DNA from: Poecilobothrus nobilitatus
Lineage: Eukaryota; Arthropoda; Insecta; Diptera; Dolichopodidae
Assembly: GCA_947095535.1 (NCBI GenBank)
Contig: OX352774.1
Location: forward strand, 170,312,200-170,376,199
Direction of reading: 5' to 3'
DNA: 64,000 nt
This document shows, piece after piece, positions 1 through 11,829 of the stretch; position 1 is the first letter of the stretch, and the number at the start of each line of letters is the position of its first letter. The position numbers and the translations under genes are program-made. The notes beneath the pieces were generated by a model. It was given only the letters and a program-made list of their open reading frames with translations, made no database searches and had not been told where the DNA came from.

Positions 1-589
1 ACCTTAAAATGTTAAATTAAATATAAGAAACGCGACCGGTAATTTTTGCTGAATAAATTTCAGTTACAAAAATCTTGATAAAGTATATTTGTCACAGTAA
101 CAACTGCTAATGATTATATTGATGAGGAGTAGGGACTACTAATTTATACTGTTGGTAAAGAAAATAAATAAAAAATTCAAACATATTAAGAAATAATGAA
201 AAGAAGCTAATTGACCAATAGTAAAGAAAATGTACTATTAGATATAACTATTAAAAAAAATCTATGTATAATTCGATATTTGGTGATTTTCCAACATTAA
301 TTTTATTAGAAATAAAAAGAAAGAAAAAACTAATAAAATATAAGTCCCTCCTAAACAATTTTAAATTTTATCTAATATTTACAAAAAAAAAACTTCAAGT
401 TATTTTAAAGCACATATTTAACAGATATTAAATTTGGTAAATTAGTTTGGTCAGATGTTCAAAGTTTTTTTTTTTAAAAAAAGTGTGTCACGCTAAAAAA
501 TTCAGCAAACTCTGTACATAGAAATTTATAAACAATAAAAGAAGACTACTAAAAATATGAGGTAATCCTTCAGTAGCAATATTATTATT

Positions 590-727
590 TTCTTCTGTTT
601 TATTTACTTAGGGAACATATGGCTTTCGTAAATCCTCTCCAAATTTCTCTATTTTGCGCAATTTTTCAATTCTGTTCAAAACTTTCTATACTTCTTTCTA
701 TATTATTTTAGACTCTTTTTCGCCAAG
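590..727 (-). mobile_element. LINE reverse-transcriptase tail fragment, family R copy 1
   Basis: On the minus strand one frame reads IAQNREIWRGFTKAICSLSK then stop. This matches the extreme C-terminal tail seen in copies 2 and 3 (W-A-E-I-K-x-I/M-A-Q-x-R-x-x-W-R-x-F/Y-V). The region before it is frameshifted. Clade is uncertain; this tail style occurs in RTE-like non-LTR elements often annotated as craniofacial development protein 2-like. Confidence 0.6.
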
Positions 728-1059
728 TAGCTTTAGATTTATTCATATTTAAAAGAGTCTTTGAAACGTTTTTTTATTTGTCTAAAAACTTATGAAAAAT
801 TGAGTACTATCCTTAAAAATTTTGTAATTTTATTTTAGGTTGCTATTTTTTTCACTAATTGTTACATTATGTATTTCCTTTGTTTTATTTTAATTTTATC
901 AAAAATGATATAAAGATTTTGTGATTTAAATTTGATTTCAATCTAATAACAATTGCAAGAACTACTTTAATTTAATTTACTATTTTTCTGTATGCATTGT
1001 CTAAATAATTGTGATACTTACTGTATAATTCAGAAGATAAGGAAGAACTGGTTATGTTA

Positions 1060-1145
1060 AATGCGAAAACACAAGTAATGGAAAAAATCAAGCGTTTTCA
1101 AAAAAGCACATTTCCAAAATTAAAAAATATTCCATAATAAGCCTA
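1060..1145 (+). repeat. Family A-like head fragment
   Basis: The stretch around 1070-1140 reads CAAGTAATGGAAAAAATCAA, then AAGCACATTTCCAAAA, and is closely similar to 4635-4700. The GCACATTTCC core is the 5' motif of family A. No body follows it here. Confidence 0.5.
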
Positions 1146-1245
1146 GGCCCTAGAGTAAAGAATTGATATATTGAAAAATAAATTTACAATAATATAAATT
1201 ACGTATTTTGTTAATACAAAATTACGTATGTATTTTATTAATTTT

Positions 1246-1690
1246 TTTTCCCTTCTTTTACTGCCTTGGGGAGCATAGTGCTTCCACATAGCTTCTCCAT
1301 GGTACTCTGTTTTGGGCCATTTATTTAATTTCTGCTCATGTTTTACCATTCTCTTCTATTTCTTTCAATATTGTTCTCCTCCATGTCATGTGTGGTCGTC
1401 CTATTTTTTTTTTGTCCTGTGGGTTCCACTCTAATGCTTGCCGAGTGTTTGGTAAATTTCTGAGTGTTTGTTCTACACACTTTCATTTTTTCATTTTTAT
1501 TTGAAATGCTATTGGTTCTTGTTGTGTGAGAGACCACTGATTTGTGTTGGAAATTCGCCTAGGCCAGAAGATTTTAACTATTGTTCTTAAGCATTTATTC
1601 ACGAATGTTTGGAGCTTGTTGGTGGTTAAATACTTAATGAACGAAGTCTCACTCTCATACAGTAGAACTCATTTCACATAGGTATTGAAA
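1246..1690 (-). mobile_element. LINE reverse-transcriptase C-terminal fragment, family R copy 2
   Basis: The minus strand holds about 145 codons in one frame, broken by three stops. In order it reads LLYESET, NKLQTFVNKCLRTIVKIFWP, RRISNTNQW, TRQALEWNP, IGRPHMTWRRTILKEIEENG, then MAQNRVPWRSYVEALCSPRQ. This is the conserved C-terminal half of a common animal non-LTR retrotransposon polyprotein. Two of the stops (TGA) fall where this family usually has Trp, so they look like TGG-to-TGA decay. Upstream catalytic parts are absent, so the copy is 5' truncated and dead. Confidence 0.85.
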
Positions 1691-1889
1691 ATTCTTATTT
1701 TGGTGTCCCTATTTAGGTGTGAGGATCTTTATCTGCCAAATGCCAATACAAATTATAAATAATAATAAAAACAATAAGAAATTGAGAAAAATCAAATCAT
1801 ACCGTCAATTATAAGATAACCCTATATTATTAATAAAAATTATTAACATAAACAAAAATATAATGTTGGAGTTTTAATTTTTTACTTTA

Positions 1890-2484
1890 AAAAAATTTGG
1901 ACAAATACCCAAGTTACAGGTGTTTAAAAATAGAGAATTTTAACCCCTCCCATTAAGGAGGCGACACAAAAATATTTTCTGAAATGACTCATACTTATTT
2001 CCAAAGATCTAACAGATCTCAAATTTCAAGTTTCTAAGTTAAACCGTTTGGGATCCAAATTTTTGTAAAAATTGAGTTTCAAATAGCAGTATATTAAAAT
2101 ACCGCATGACAAAGCCACATATATTTATTATGTATATATATTTTTAAAGTTTATTTATAAAGTTTTAAAAACCAGCTATCGTTTGGCGTTTCCAGATTGA
2201 AAATACGTCTTATAGACATTATGTTATAACAATTTAAAAATAAGTCTTTTTCGAACTTTGTAGGGCTGTAGCTGCGTAGTAGATGGGGTTACAGAAAAAA
2301 GTTGTTCCATAGAATTAGTTTTTTGGCTATACCTATCCATAGTAAAATTTCATTGCTTTATTTTAAACGGTGTAGAAGTTTTGTAAATAGCCAGACAGAC
2401 GGACGGACGGAAGTCTCCGTCATTAGGACAGAGTGAAACTAATAAGCACATTTTTTCAAAACATTTTGAAAATGTGCTAAAAAA
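1890..2484 (+). repeat. Family A element, 5'-truncated copy with intact 3' hairpin
   Basis: Shares with the other family A copies the series: CAAGTTACAGGTG motif, 'GGTGTAGAAGTTTTGTAAA', the CAGACGGACGGACGG tract, then AGAGTGAAACTAATAAGC. It ends in a perfect 10-bp hairpin: AGCACATTTT (2445-2454) and AAAATGTGCT (2469-2478), followed by AAAAAC. It shows no coding capacity. Confidence 0.75.
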
Positions 2485-3195
2485 CAAGAAGAGGATTTTC
2501 TATACAAGGAGATATTTTTTTCTACTTAATATATTATAATATACTTGCATATTATATACACACATACATATATGAAATTATATTTTTATACTAGATATAC
2601 ATATATATATGAGTGTTTTGCCCATAGCAATTTAATTCAACCATTAAATGTCACCCATCATTTTACAATCTATACATTAATGTGTATATCATACATTTAT
2701 TCTTTTTCCTGGTTTTATTGTTGTTGTTGCATTTATATATTATATATTAATAATAAACTCCAACAATAATGTTCCATCATATTTTTTCTTAATCGAATTT
2801 TCTTTTTTTTTTTAAGAATATCTTTAGTATTCGATGCATGTTAAAAAAAAATGATGTATTCATATATGTATCTAAGGAAATAATTCGATATTAATGTTCA
2901 TATACTTGTAATATGTAATAATCAATCGTTTAAAAATTTGTTTATTTATTTTAACTGTACATAATAATATTATGTATACGCTATATGTATATACATATAT
3001 ACATTTAACATATAAAAAAAATATAATAACATTTAGTAAGAATAAAAAAAAAAATATGTTTTATAAATTTTTAACATCGTGTCAAAATTTACCCATTAAC
3101 CAGAAAATATTGTTATTGTTATTTAACATAAAACACCTATAAAAGTATACAATAGTAAATACATATACATATAATAGGTACAGTGATTCATTCAT

Positions 3196-3570
3196 TTTTG
3201 TTTCTCCTGTTTTATTTTCTTAGGGAACATGGAGCTTTCACAAATTCTCTCCAATTTTGTCTGTCTTGCGCTATTCTTTTAATTTCTGCCCAAGATTTTT
3301 TTACCAATATCCATCTCATTCTGGATGGTTTTTCTCCAAGTCAGTATGCATTTCCACTTCTTCTCTACTTTGGGTCCTGACATACTACTAATATTGCTTA
3401 AGGTTAGCCGATATATCTCCATTTTCTTTTGCGAATTTGTATTTCAACCAGTGCTTGACTGATGATTAATGCCCATAATTTCTTATTTAGTATTCTTCTC
3501 GGTGAGAATATTCGACATATTACTTCTTAAGCATTTGTTGGCAACTTTACAATATTTTATATGGTTGTTT
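3196..3570 (-). mobile_element. LINE reverse-transcriptase C-terminal fragment, family R copy 3
   Basis: Minus-strand frames give IFSPRRILNKKLWAL, VEIQIRKRKWRYIG, then after frameshifts KPSRMRW and KSWAEIKRIAQDRQNWREFV followed by KAPCSLRK and stop. It corresponds to the same C-terminal part as copy 2 but is more diverged. It has the same orientation as copies 1 and 2. Confidence 0.8.
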
Positions 3571-4629
3571 TTTTTTGTATATTTTTGAGTGTTCCAAACA
3601 TAATTTCAATTAATATATTATATAATTGCTTTTGTAATCATTATAGAAATATATGTAATGGTTTGTTTCCGGTATTGAATAATTTTGAATTAATTCAATA
3701 GAAGAATGTGATGATAAAAAATATTTTATTTAATTTCAAATCTATTGATAAAGATTTCCTAGATTCAATTTTAAGAGTTTTTTAAATGAACGTTCTCATT
3801 TTTTAAATCAAAGTTCATCGTGGGATTACAGTTCTAGTAGAATCATTTTTTTTTCTCCAATAACAACTTTTTAACTGTTTATATATATGTTAGTAACTTA
3901 AAAGCAGTTTAATAGAAAAAAAAACAACAATAAAATTCTTAATAGTTATATTTTCAAACATTTATATGTATATGTATACTTAAAAATGTAAAAATGATTT
4001 TATTGTATATATTTCTAACTAAGTATATAGTAGTTATGTATATAATATAACAGCTAAAAAAAAATATTCTGCAAGTATTTAAAGGACGAATTATTATCAC
4101 CTGTCGTTTTACTCAATCATTCATTCATTAATTTATTTTGTTTTTCATTACTGTTTTGTTCTTTAATTTTTTACTTACAGTTAACTGTGAAAAACGAAAA
4201 AAATCATTTAATGATGTTATAAGAAAAATATCCTGACTAAAGTTAATAAATTAATAAGATTTTGTTTTTTGATTTTTTTTTTTTTTGTTTTTATAAACAT
4301 TCGCACATATACAAATTTTAAATATAACACTATTATAATTTTAAGTGTTGATTTGTCATAATAACATCCGCCTAAAACAGGCTAAAAAAACTTCAAATAC
4401 ACAACTTTTAATATAACTGTATAATAGTAGAAATAGAGTGGAGGTGCTAATTGTGATTTAAAACAAAACAAAAAACAAAACAAATGTCTATAGTGTTAAT
4501 AACCTGTTCTTACCGAAATGAAGAGAACAAAACATGAAAAACAAAATTAACTCAATTTATTTTTCTTCTCTAAATTGAAATAAAAACCTTAGAAAATAAG
4601 TAGCAAATTAATTAAGTAAATTAAAAAAA

Positions 4630-4811
4630 AAAAGCAAGTAATGAAAAAAACCACAGGTGATCTAAAACGCACATTTCCAAAAAGTAAACAATATTCATTA
4701 ATAAATTTTGTGTAAAATATATACTGAAAAATAAAATAAAAAAAATAATATGGTTTAAATATATTTTGGTACCTACTGCACCCTTTAAAAAGCATTTGGC
4801 ATATTATTGCG
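4630..4811 (+). repeat. Family A-like 5' half, interrupted by a mariner-like insertion
   Basis: It begins GCAAGTAATGAAAAAAACCA, followed by AACGCACATTTCCAAAA (the family A 5' motif). It runs up to the mariner-like element at 4812. The matching 3' end lies immediately beyond that element. Confidence 0.5.
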
Positions 4812-5706
4812 CAGGTAGAGTGCGCCAACTTGGATTGACTGATTTGAAATGCTTATAATTTTTCTGTTTTTAATTTTATTTTATTTTTAAATGAAAGTAT
4901 AGATTAAATTTTTTTTAAACTAAGTGTGAAAAATGGCATCCTTTAATTAAATGGTTTCCATTTTCCTGTTGGCAGTTAATGGCTCTTTGTAAGACATTTT
5001 GCATTACCTTGCGGAATTTTTTTGCGAATATTCTGCTTTCGTTTCTGAATGTTTTGTGGTTTGTTGACGTAAACCTGTTCCTTCAAGAAACCCCATAAAA
5101 GAAAAATCAGGAACTGCCAAATCTGAGAAACGAGGCGGCCACGCAAAAACAACATTTTTTGAAATTATTTTGTCACCGAAAAGTTAAAGTTCTTGCAGAA
5201 TCGCCTTTGCCTCTCGCAGTATAAGCTGGAATCATATCTCAAGATTATTGAGAACTACCGGACGTAAAACATTTTCCAACATGGTCCTGTATACCGCCCC
5301 AGAGACAGTTTCTGGATGGTCAGTTTCATTTTCTAAAAAATATGAACCGATAACTCTATCAGCTATCGTTCCACACCAAACAGTGCATCTGAGAAGGTGT
5401 AATTATTGTCGTTAATGCACTGTTCTCGGATTCTCTGTACCTCAAATTCGACTAATTCTGTTTATTGACATATCCATTTAAAATTAAAATATGCTTCATC
5501 ACTCGAAATGAGATTGTTCAAAAAATTGATCGTGCGGAAACATAATAACATTCAACAATTTTTACATGTTCTTGCACTGAGAATGATGACATTATCAAAT
5601 TTTATAAAATTCTTTATTATCTGCAAAAACAAATTTATTAAAAACAAATAATATAAAAAAAATTACAAGCATTTCAAAACAGTCAGTCCAAGCTGGCCCA
5701 TCCTGT
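4812..5706 (-). mobile_element. Decayed mariner/Tc1-type transposon
   Basis: Long imperfect terminal inverted repeats are visible: left from CAGG at 4812 through TTGGATTGACTGATTTGAAA, right the inverse ending CCTG at 5706 (GACTGACTGTTTTGAAATGC on the minus strand). The minus strand encodes a broken transposase: SSDEAYFNFK (SDEAHF motif), a VWC/VIGSYFLEN segment, AWPPRFSDLAVPDF (the WPPRSPDL-type motif) and FLKEQVYVNKPQNIQ. Stops and at least one frameshift interrupt it, and the QDGA-type second catalytic motif is lost, so it cannot be active. About 895 bp, shorter than a typical 1.3-kb element. Confidence 0.88.
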
Positions 5707-5945
5707 ATGTATGTAAATAAAAATAAAATTTGTGATATTTTTTTTGTTAGATTGTTTTTTATTAGATAAAATTGGAAAAAACCAAATAACACTTTGGTTA
5801 ATTTTATATATCCCTATATTATTAAGAAAAGTTGTTAATGCAATGCAACCCAAATTTCTCCGTCTTAAACAATGTAGAACTGTTCTAAACAGACCGACAA
5901 ACGGATGGATAGACAGAGTGTAACTAATAAATAAATTTTCCATGT
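5707..5945 (+). repeat. Family A-like 3' half after the mariner insertion
   Basis: Contains TCTTAAACAATGTAGAACTG, a degraded CAGACCGACAAACGGATGGA tract and AGAGTGTAACTAATAA, the normal order of the family A 3' end. The terminal hairpin is degraded. Confidence 0.6.
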
Positions 5946-6989
5946 GAAATAAATCATTTCTTTTTTATTTTTACTTTGCATATAATTTATAATTTTTATT
6001 ATTTTTTAATTACGCACATTTTCAAGATTTATTTAAAATGTAAGAAGTCGACTTTAAATATACAAATAAAACTTAAACATTTTTCTTTTCACTTTTATAG
6101 CAATATTTTTACTTTATTAAACCTTCGGAATGAGTCCATTTCAATTTTCCAAAGTCATATAAGTTTAAAATTTCAATATGAAAATTGAAACATAAATTAT
6201 CTTTTTATGGACTCAAACAAATATCAAAGCCAGTAATAAAATAAAATATTCTTATGTTTTATAACATCTATTGAATTGTTTAATATAAGTAATTTAGCAT
6301 CAGGTAAACTGGACATGAATAGGCAAAAAAAATATAAGAAAAGTTAAGCAATAAATAACAATTTGAAAAATAAATGGAAATTTATTATAAATTTGCAAAA
6401 TTCTAAAGGTATCATGACCATTAAGTGACCATTAAGGAAAAATTCACTCAATTTTATAATTTGTGATCATTTATACATATAATTAAGTTTTACTTAAATC
6501 TCAGATGTTGCGATGTTTTTCGAATTAAATTCTAAATTGTGAGTTTCTCCTTACATTTGTTGTAAATTGAAAATCCTGGAAAATTCCAGTATTAGGACAA
6601 TTCCAGAGGTATTAAAGGATAATTGTCATAAATGAAACAAATTGAAAATTTCAAAGATAAAAAAAAAGATAAATTTTATCTTCTGTTACAAAATCTATCA
6701 TGATATTTGTATCAATTTAATAAACCGCAACACTTAATTATTTTTTTTTTTTATCATCAATTAAATTTTATTTTCTTTTTTATATTTTTAAAAATAAAAA
6801 ATCATCATCTTTTATTTTTAACTATGGAAAAATAATAAAATCATAAAAACGCATTAATTTTAAAAGTAATAAATCCAAAAAAAAAAATATATAAATAATA
6901 ATAAATGTTTTAGCGTTTGAAAGCGCTAGAACGCTATTATTAAACAGCAAAAAATTATACCCGTATAAATATTGTTACTTAGTGTATAA

Positions 6990-7650
6990 TAAATTTGCCT
7001 TTAGGTTTTTGACACTTTAAAGAAAATGAGATAGATATATGTTCATTCTTGCTCAGAGTCGAATTCTGAATTGATTTTGGAATATGTACGTTCGTCTGTC
7101 CATCAATCTGCATTATAACTCAAAAAATAATGAAACTAAGATTCTAAAATTTTGACAGTAAAATGCTTAGTTTCGCTATGAAATTAAATAAGTTCGATCG
7201 GCAGATTCGAGTAGTTACCATATAATTTTATTTTGTTTTATGGAAATAATTCAGTGTCTATTGAAATGTCTGAAGTTTATAAGAACTCAGTTCTGAAATT
7301 TTATGAAAATAGTCAATTTTTATGCTAACAATTCTTGTGAAAAATTTGATTGCTCTAGCGCAACAGTTTTGGGTAGTTGCTATACAACTTCTTTTTTATG
7401 AGGCAACAGGTTCGACTAGCTGTAATATTTACTTAATTTAGTTAGACATCTGAAAATTTCTAAAATATGATCAAGTTTTATGGCAATAACTTATGAAAAG
7501 TTTGGTGTCTTAGGTTAAAAGGTTCAAGTACCTGTCATACCTTGCCACTTAAGTAATCTGGACACCTGAAATTTTGTAAAAGATGAATAAATTTTATGTT
7601 AGCAGTATAGTTTATGTTCGTACAGATATCCTAAAGTTGACACTGTCAAC
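6990..7650 (-). repeat. Family T element (internal tandem units), diverged copy
   Basis: Read on the minus strand it ends with GAGTTATAATGC, a GGACAGACGAACG tract and AATTCGACTCTGAGC, the same order as in the copies at 25480 and 36456. The body repeats the motif (G/A)GTAGTTxCxATA at 7206, 7368 and about 7523, spaced about 160 bp. No open frame is shared between copies. Confidence 0.65.
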
Positions 7651-8484
7651 TATATACTCTTTCTCCAATTTTTTTTTTTTATGATTAATATGATTCTAAT
7701 TGATTGGTAATTAACAAGGAAAATAATCGCAAATCAGTCTCTCAAAAAAAAAAAATGGCACACAGCACCAGAAGAGAAAATAATTATGGGCATAATAAAT
7801 ATTTACTTAATTATTTTAAATCTGGGTAAGAAGACCATTGATGGTCATTGCTCCATTTATTTGTTGTATTTATATTTTATTTTGAATAAAAAAACATTTC
7901 ACATGTATGCATACATTTAATTTTGCAATGTGCTGAAAAGATTAAGAAAATTCTATATCAAAATTTAGGCTGGAAAATTCTCAAACGAATAAATGAATTT
8001 CATAAAATACAACTCTTTTACTGTGTTACAGTGAATTTTCATTTCGATTCATTTTGTAAATTGATGATCAATATTAATCATTCCGTCGGTTAGAATAGAA
8101 TATTGTAAACAATATATATATATATGAAAAATTGAAATCTTTTTAGGCCTAGAAAATTTTGTTAAAGAAAATATAAATAATGAAGATTTTTCTTGCCTCT
8201 TTTTTCTGAATTCTTTCAAACAGTTTATATTTCTTTGTTTGTTTTTGTTTTAATGTTTGTTTTTTTTTTTTCTGAAAATTATTTTCTTTTTTTCTTAATC
8301 TTGGAATATTGTGTCAGAGAATTTATTTGTTGATGATAGGAATTTATTGATTATATCATATAATATATGAGATAAATTATTCTGCCTTGGTGGTTTCTTT
8401 TTTTATTGTATTACGAAAAGAAAAATTATTAATAATTAATATATACATATGTATATATAAATGGTTAAATAATAAAATCACTAA

Positions 8485-9133
8485 TATACAGGATGTCCGG
8501 AAATCGAGAGTCGCGCGCAAGGAGGTGATAGAAAATAACGAAATAAGCAAAACAAATGTCCGGGAAGGGGGTCTATTTTTAAACGCCTCCTAGATAGCTG
8601 CTTTTAAAGTATTTTCGTATATTGTAATTTATGTTCCATATAGAAACAATGTTTTTAACAACATTTCAATGAAGCACAAAGTAATTTTTCTATTTAAAGG
8701 TAATTTTTATATCGAAAAAGATAAAAGGTATAATAAAAATAATGATAACATAAATTAAAGCTTTGATTTTGATAAGTTAGAAAATTAATAAATTACAGTT
8801 ATTTAAAAAAAAACATTACAAAATGTCAATATTTTTCGACTTTAAAAACTCTATAATTACTCAACTATGTAAGTTAGGAAAAAGTCAAGATATTCGTATA
8901 AAAGCTTATTGTTTTAGCTATGTATTGATACATAAATGAATCTACTGTATTATAAAGGAATGAAGATATTACTCTTTTTAAAAACTTAACAAAAATACTT
9001 TGAAGCGATCTCAGAAATCGTTAAGAATGGATCCTTCGAATGTTCTTCAATCGGAACAATTTTTACTTTGGTTTGGGTTTCTTTATCACCTCCTTTCTTC
9101 CTGATCTTCGACTTTTTGGACACCGTGTCTATA
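8485..9133. mobile_element. Non-autonomous TIR element with mariner-like ends (MITE)
   Basis: The left end TATACAGGATGTCCGGAAA and the inverse of the right end (TATAGACACGGTGTCCAAAA) are imperfect inverted repeats that stay similar for about 50 bp, including a shared AGGAGGTGATA. CAGGRTGTCC ends flanked by TA are typical of Tc1/mariner relatives in insects. There is no transposase frame inside its 649 bp. Confidence 0.7.
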
Positions 9134-11336
9134 AAATTATATGTGTATGAAAGTTTAAATAAGAATATTTATTTCTTCTGTTTTTTACTATGATTACTTT
9201 GAATATATGAAGTACATAGTTGGAAGTTTCTTTTAATATGATTTTAATATCATAAAAATATATATATATATATATATACAATATAAAATAAAATTAAAAT
9301 AAAATTAGTTCAAGGTTGACTTTTACACATTTTTCTTATGTCTAAAATGTCAGTTACATAAATTATATGGTATATCATTCTAAGTAGTTTTAATTATTAA
9401 TAAAAAAAAATAATTGGATATAAATATTATTATAAATTCAAGTGTGGTGACTGGGGAATTTAAAAAAAAAAAAAATCATATTTAGACTTTTAGATTATTT
9501 TTTTTTTTTTTTTGAAAAACGACAAAAAAAAATCATAATGCTTTTTCAGATCAATACAATATTTTAAACGCCATCTGTAGCCATTTATATAAAATTCAAA
9601 TAAAACATTATATATACCTACATATCATATATATATATAAATTAATTATTCGTATTTGAGAATAAATCTCTAAAATTTTCAATTAAAATTATTTTCTAAT
9701 TACAGCAAAAAATTTTATTTTGTTTTTTTTTTTTAAGTAATTAATTAGAAAGCGTGTTAAATTTATGATCTGTGCAAAAGAATTTAAATATCAGTCAAAT
9801 ACTTTTTTGTTTTTTTTTTTTTACTACCGTTTTACTTTCTATTATAGACATAAAAAATAAAAAAAAAAAAAAACATTTAAAATAACAAGTGAATGTTTAA
9901 AAATATTTCAATCATAGATAAAATTTATTTTAATTACAAAATTTGAAATACTTTCATTAAAATTTATTATCCATTTATAACAAAGGTATATATGTATAAT
10001 AATTCTAAAAATATTTTGACGAAATATTTCGCAAAATTACTTTTTTTTTTTTCATTTATCTTTTCTTTTTTTGACGATTCTATTCCGACTGGTTTTTAAT
10101 CAAATTTGATACTCGTATTTATCATAAATCTGACAATTAGTGAAATTTTTTTTTTCCTAAAATATTGAAATTACTTTTTTTTTTTTGTAGAAATCAACTC
10201 TTTTTTATTTTTGTTTTTGTTTTTTTTGTAGTTATAATGACACTTACTATGGAAAAACTTCTTTAGAAAAGTTGGAGAGAAAAAGAAACACTTGTTAAAA
10301 TACTTGTTTTGTCATTTTCCTTTTTCTTTTTTTGGGAATATATGGTAAAAAAAAAAAAAAAAATGGCAGGGCAATGAAATTAAATCGTTTACTATGACTA
10401 ATAATAAATAAATTAAGAAAGTCGTTTGTTAATATTCAATGAAATTAATTTTTTTTTTTTTATTTTATTTTATTTTTTACATTGAAATGATATCTAATAA
10501 AAATCGGATATTGATGGTTTGATTTATTATTGCACAAATTATAAATTAATTATAAATTAATTAAATTGAGTCATAATTTTTAAAATATGGCAAAAAAAAA
10601 AAATTATGATAAGTATGATGTATGACAGGATATTATGTATTTATTTTAATTTTCAAGAATTGCATTACCCTTTAGATAAAGCGCCAGTTATAGCTATCAT
10701 TGAAATGCTTCTGGAAAAAACGTTTCATTAAAAACTTATACGTTTTTCCGTATAGGCGATTATAGCAATCAGAGAAAACTGTCAGTTAAATTATTTGTCA
10801 AATGAGTTAATGACAATAATGAAGGCAAAGTAAAAATAAATGTAATTTTAATTTAAATTTTTGTTAGCGTTATTTCGATGTTTGCAAAATTATATTAATT
10901 TATATTTTATTATTTTAATTTATTAAATTATTATTGGTAGAAAATGGTACTAATAAAGAATAAAAAAAAGATTTTTTTTTATTTAATAATGACATTGGCT
11001 GAATTGAGAAGAATAAAAAAGTATACATAAATTTTATAGAATTAATTTTTTTTTTTTTACTTTTTTTGAAATTTTCACTTTAAAGCAAAAAATTTTAAAA
11101 CTAAACTTAAACAAAATTTAAGTCTAAACTCATTAAAATACAAAGTCATCATGAAATAGATCAAGAATTGCATCAGAATTTTTTTCAATGACAAACTGAA
11201 ATGGGAAGAAATGAAACATATGTCATTGAAACAATTTTGTTTCATTAGCAAAATCACTGATTAGTTGTTCAGGAAAATAATTACCAATCCGGAAAATGAT
11301 AAAATTGAATGCGAGGACTAATAATTTTTGTATTAC

Positions 11337-11829
11337 AGTTTTCGCTAACTAAGCGCTTTAGTGTATAGTTAACGTCAAAGCAGTGATATTTTGATTAACC
11401 TTTCATTTTTCAACATCGCTGTTACTGGTAGAGGGAAATTTATGTATGATTTAAGGTAAAATATGACAAATTAATAAAATTTTTTGTTTATTCATATTTT
11501 ATACCTTTTAATTTTAATTTACTCACCAGAAAATTATTTCAAAAAATTTAACTACTATACGCCTTATGGCAAGAACCTTTTAATGAAAATATTAATTATA
11601 AAAAACTTTTCATAAAGGTCATATAAAAAACTTTGCATCGCCACTTAAAATGCTTTGTATAAAGGTCACATAAAAAACTTTGCATAAATGTTTCCCTAAA
11701 GCGTAAAGTTTACGAACACTAATACATAGACAAGTCCTCGTGTCTTCTCAGTTTCACTTCTTTTTGCAGTTTGACGTTTAGTTTTTAATTCGCAAACTTT
11801 GCACTTAGCGCGTTTAGTTAGCGAAAACT
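11337..11829. mobile_element. MITE with about 20-bp inverted ends
   Basis: AGTTTTCGCTAACTAAGCGC at 11337-11356 recurs in inverse at the right end (minus strand AGTTTTCGCTAACTAAACGC, ending 11829). Interior: two near-identical ATAAAGGTCA(C/T)ATAAAAAA segments. Length 493 bp, no coding potential. No clear target duplication was seen; the superfamily is unknown. Confidence 0.7.
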
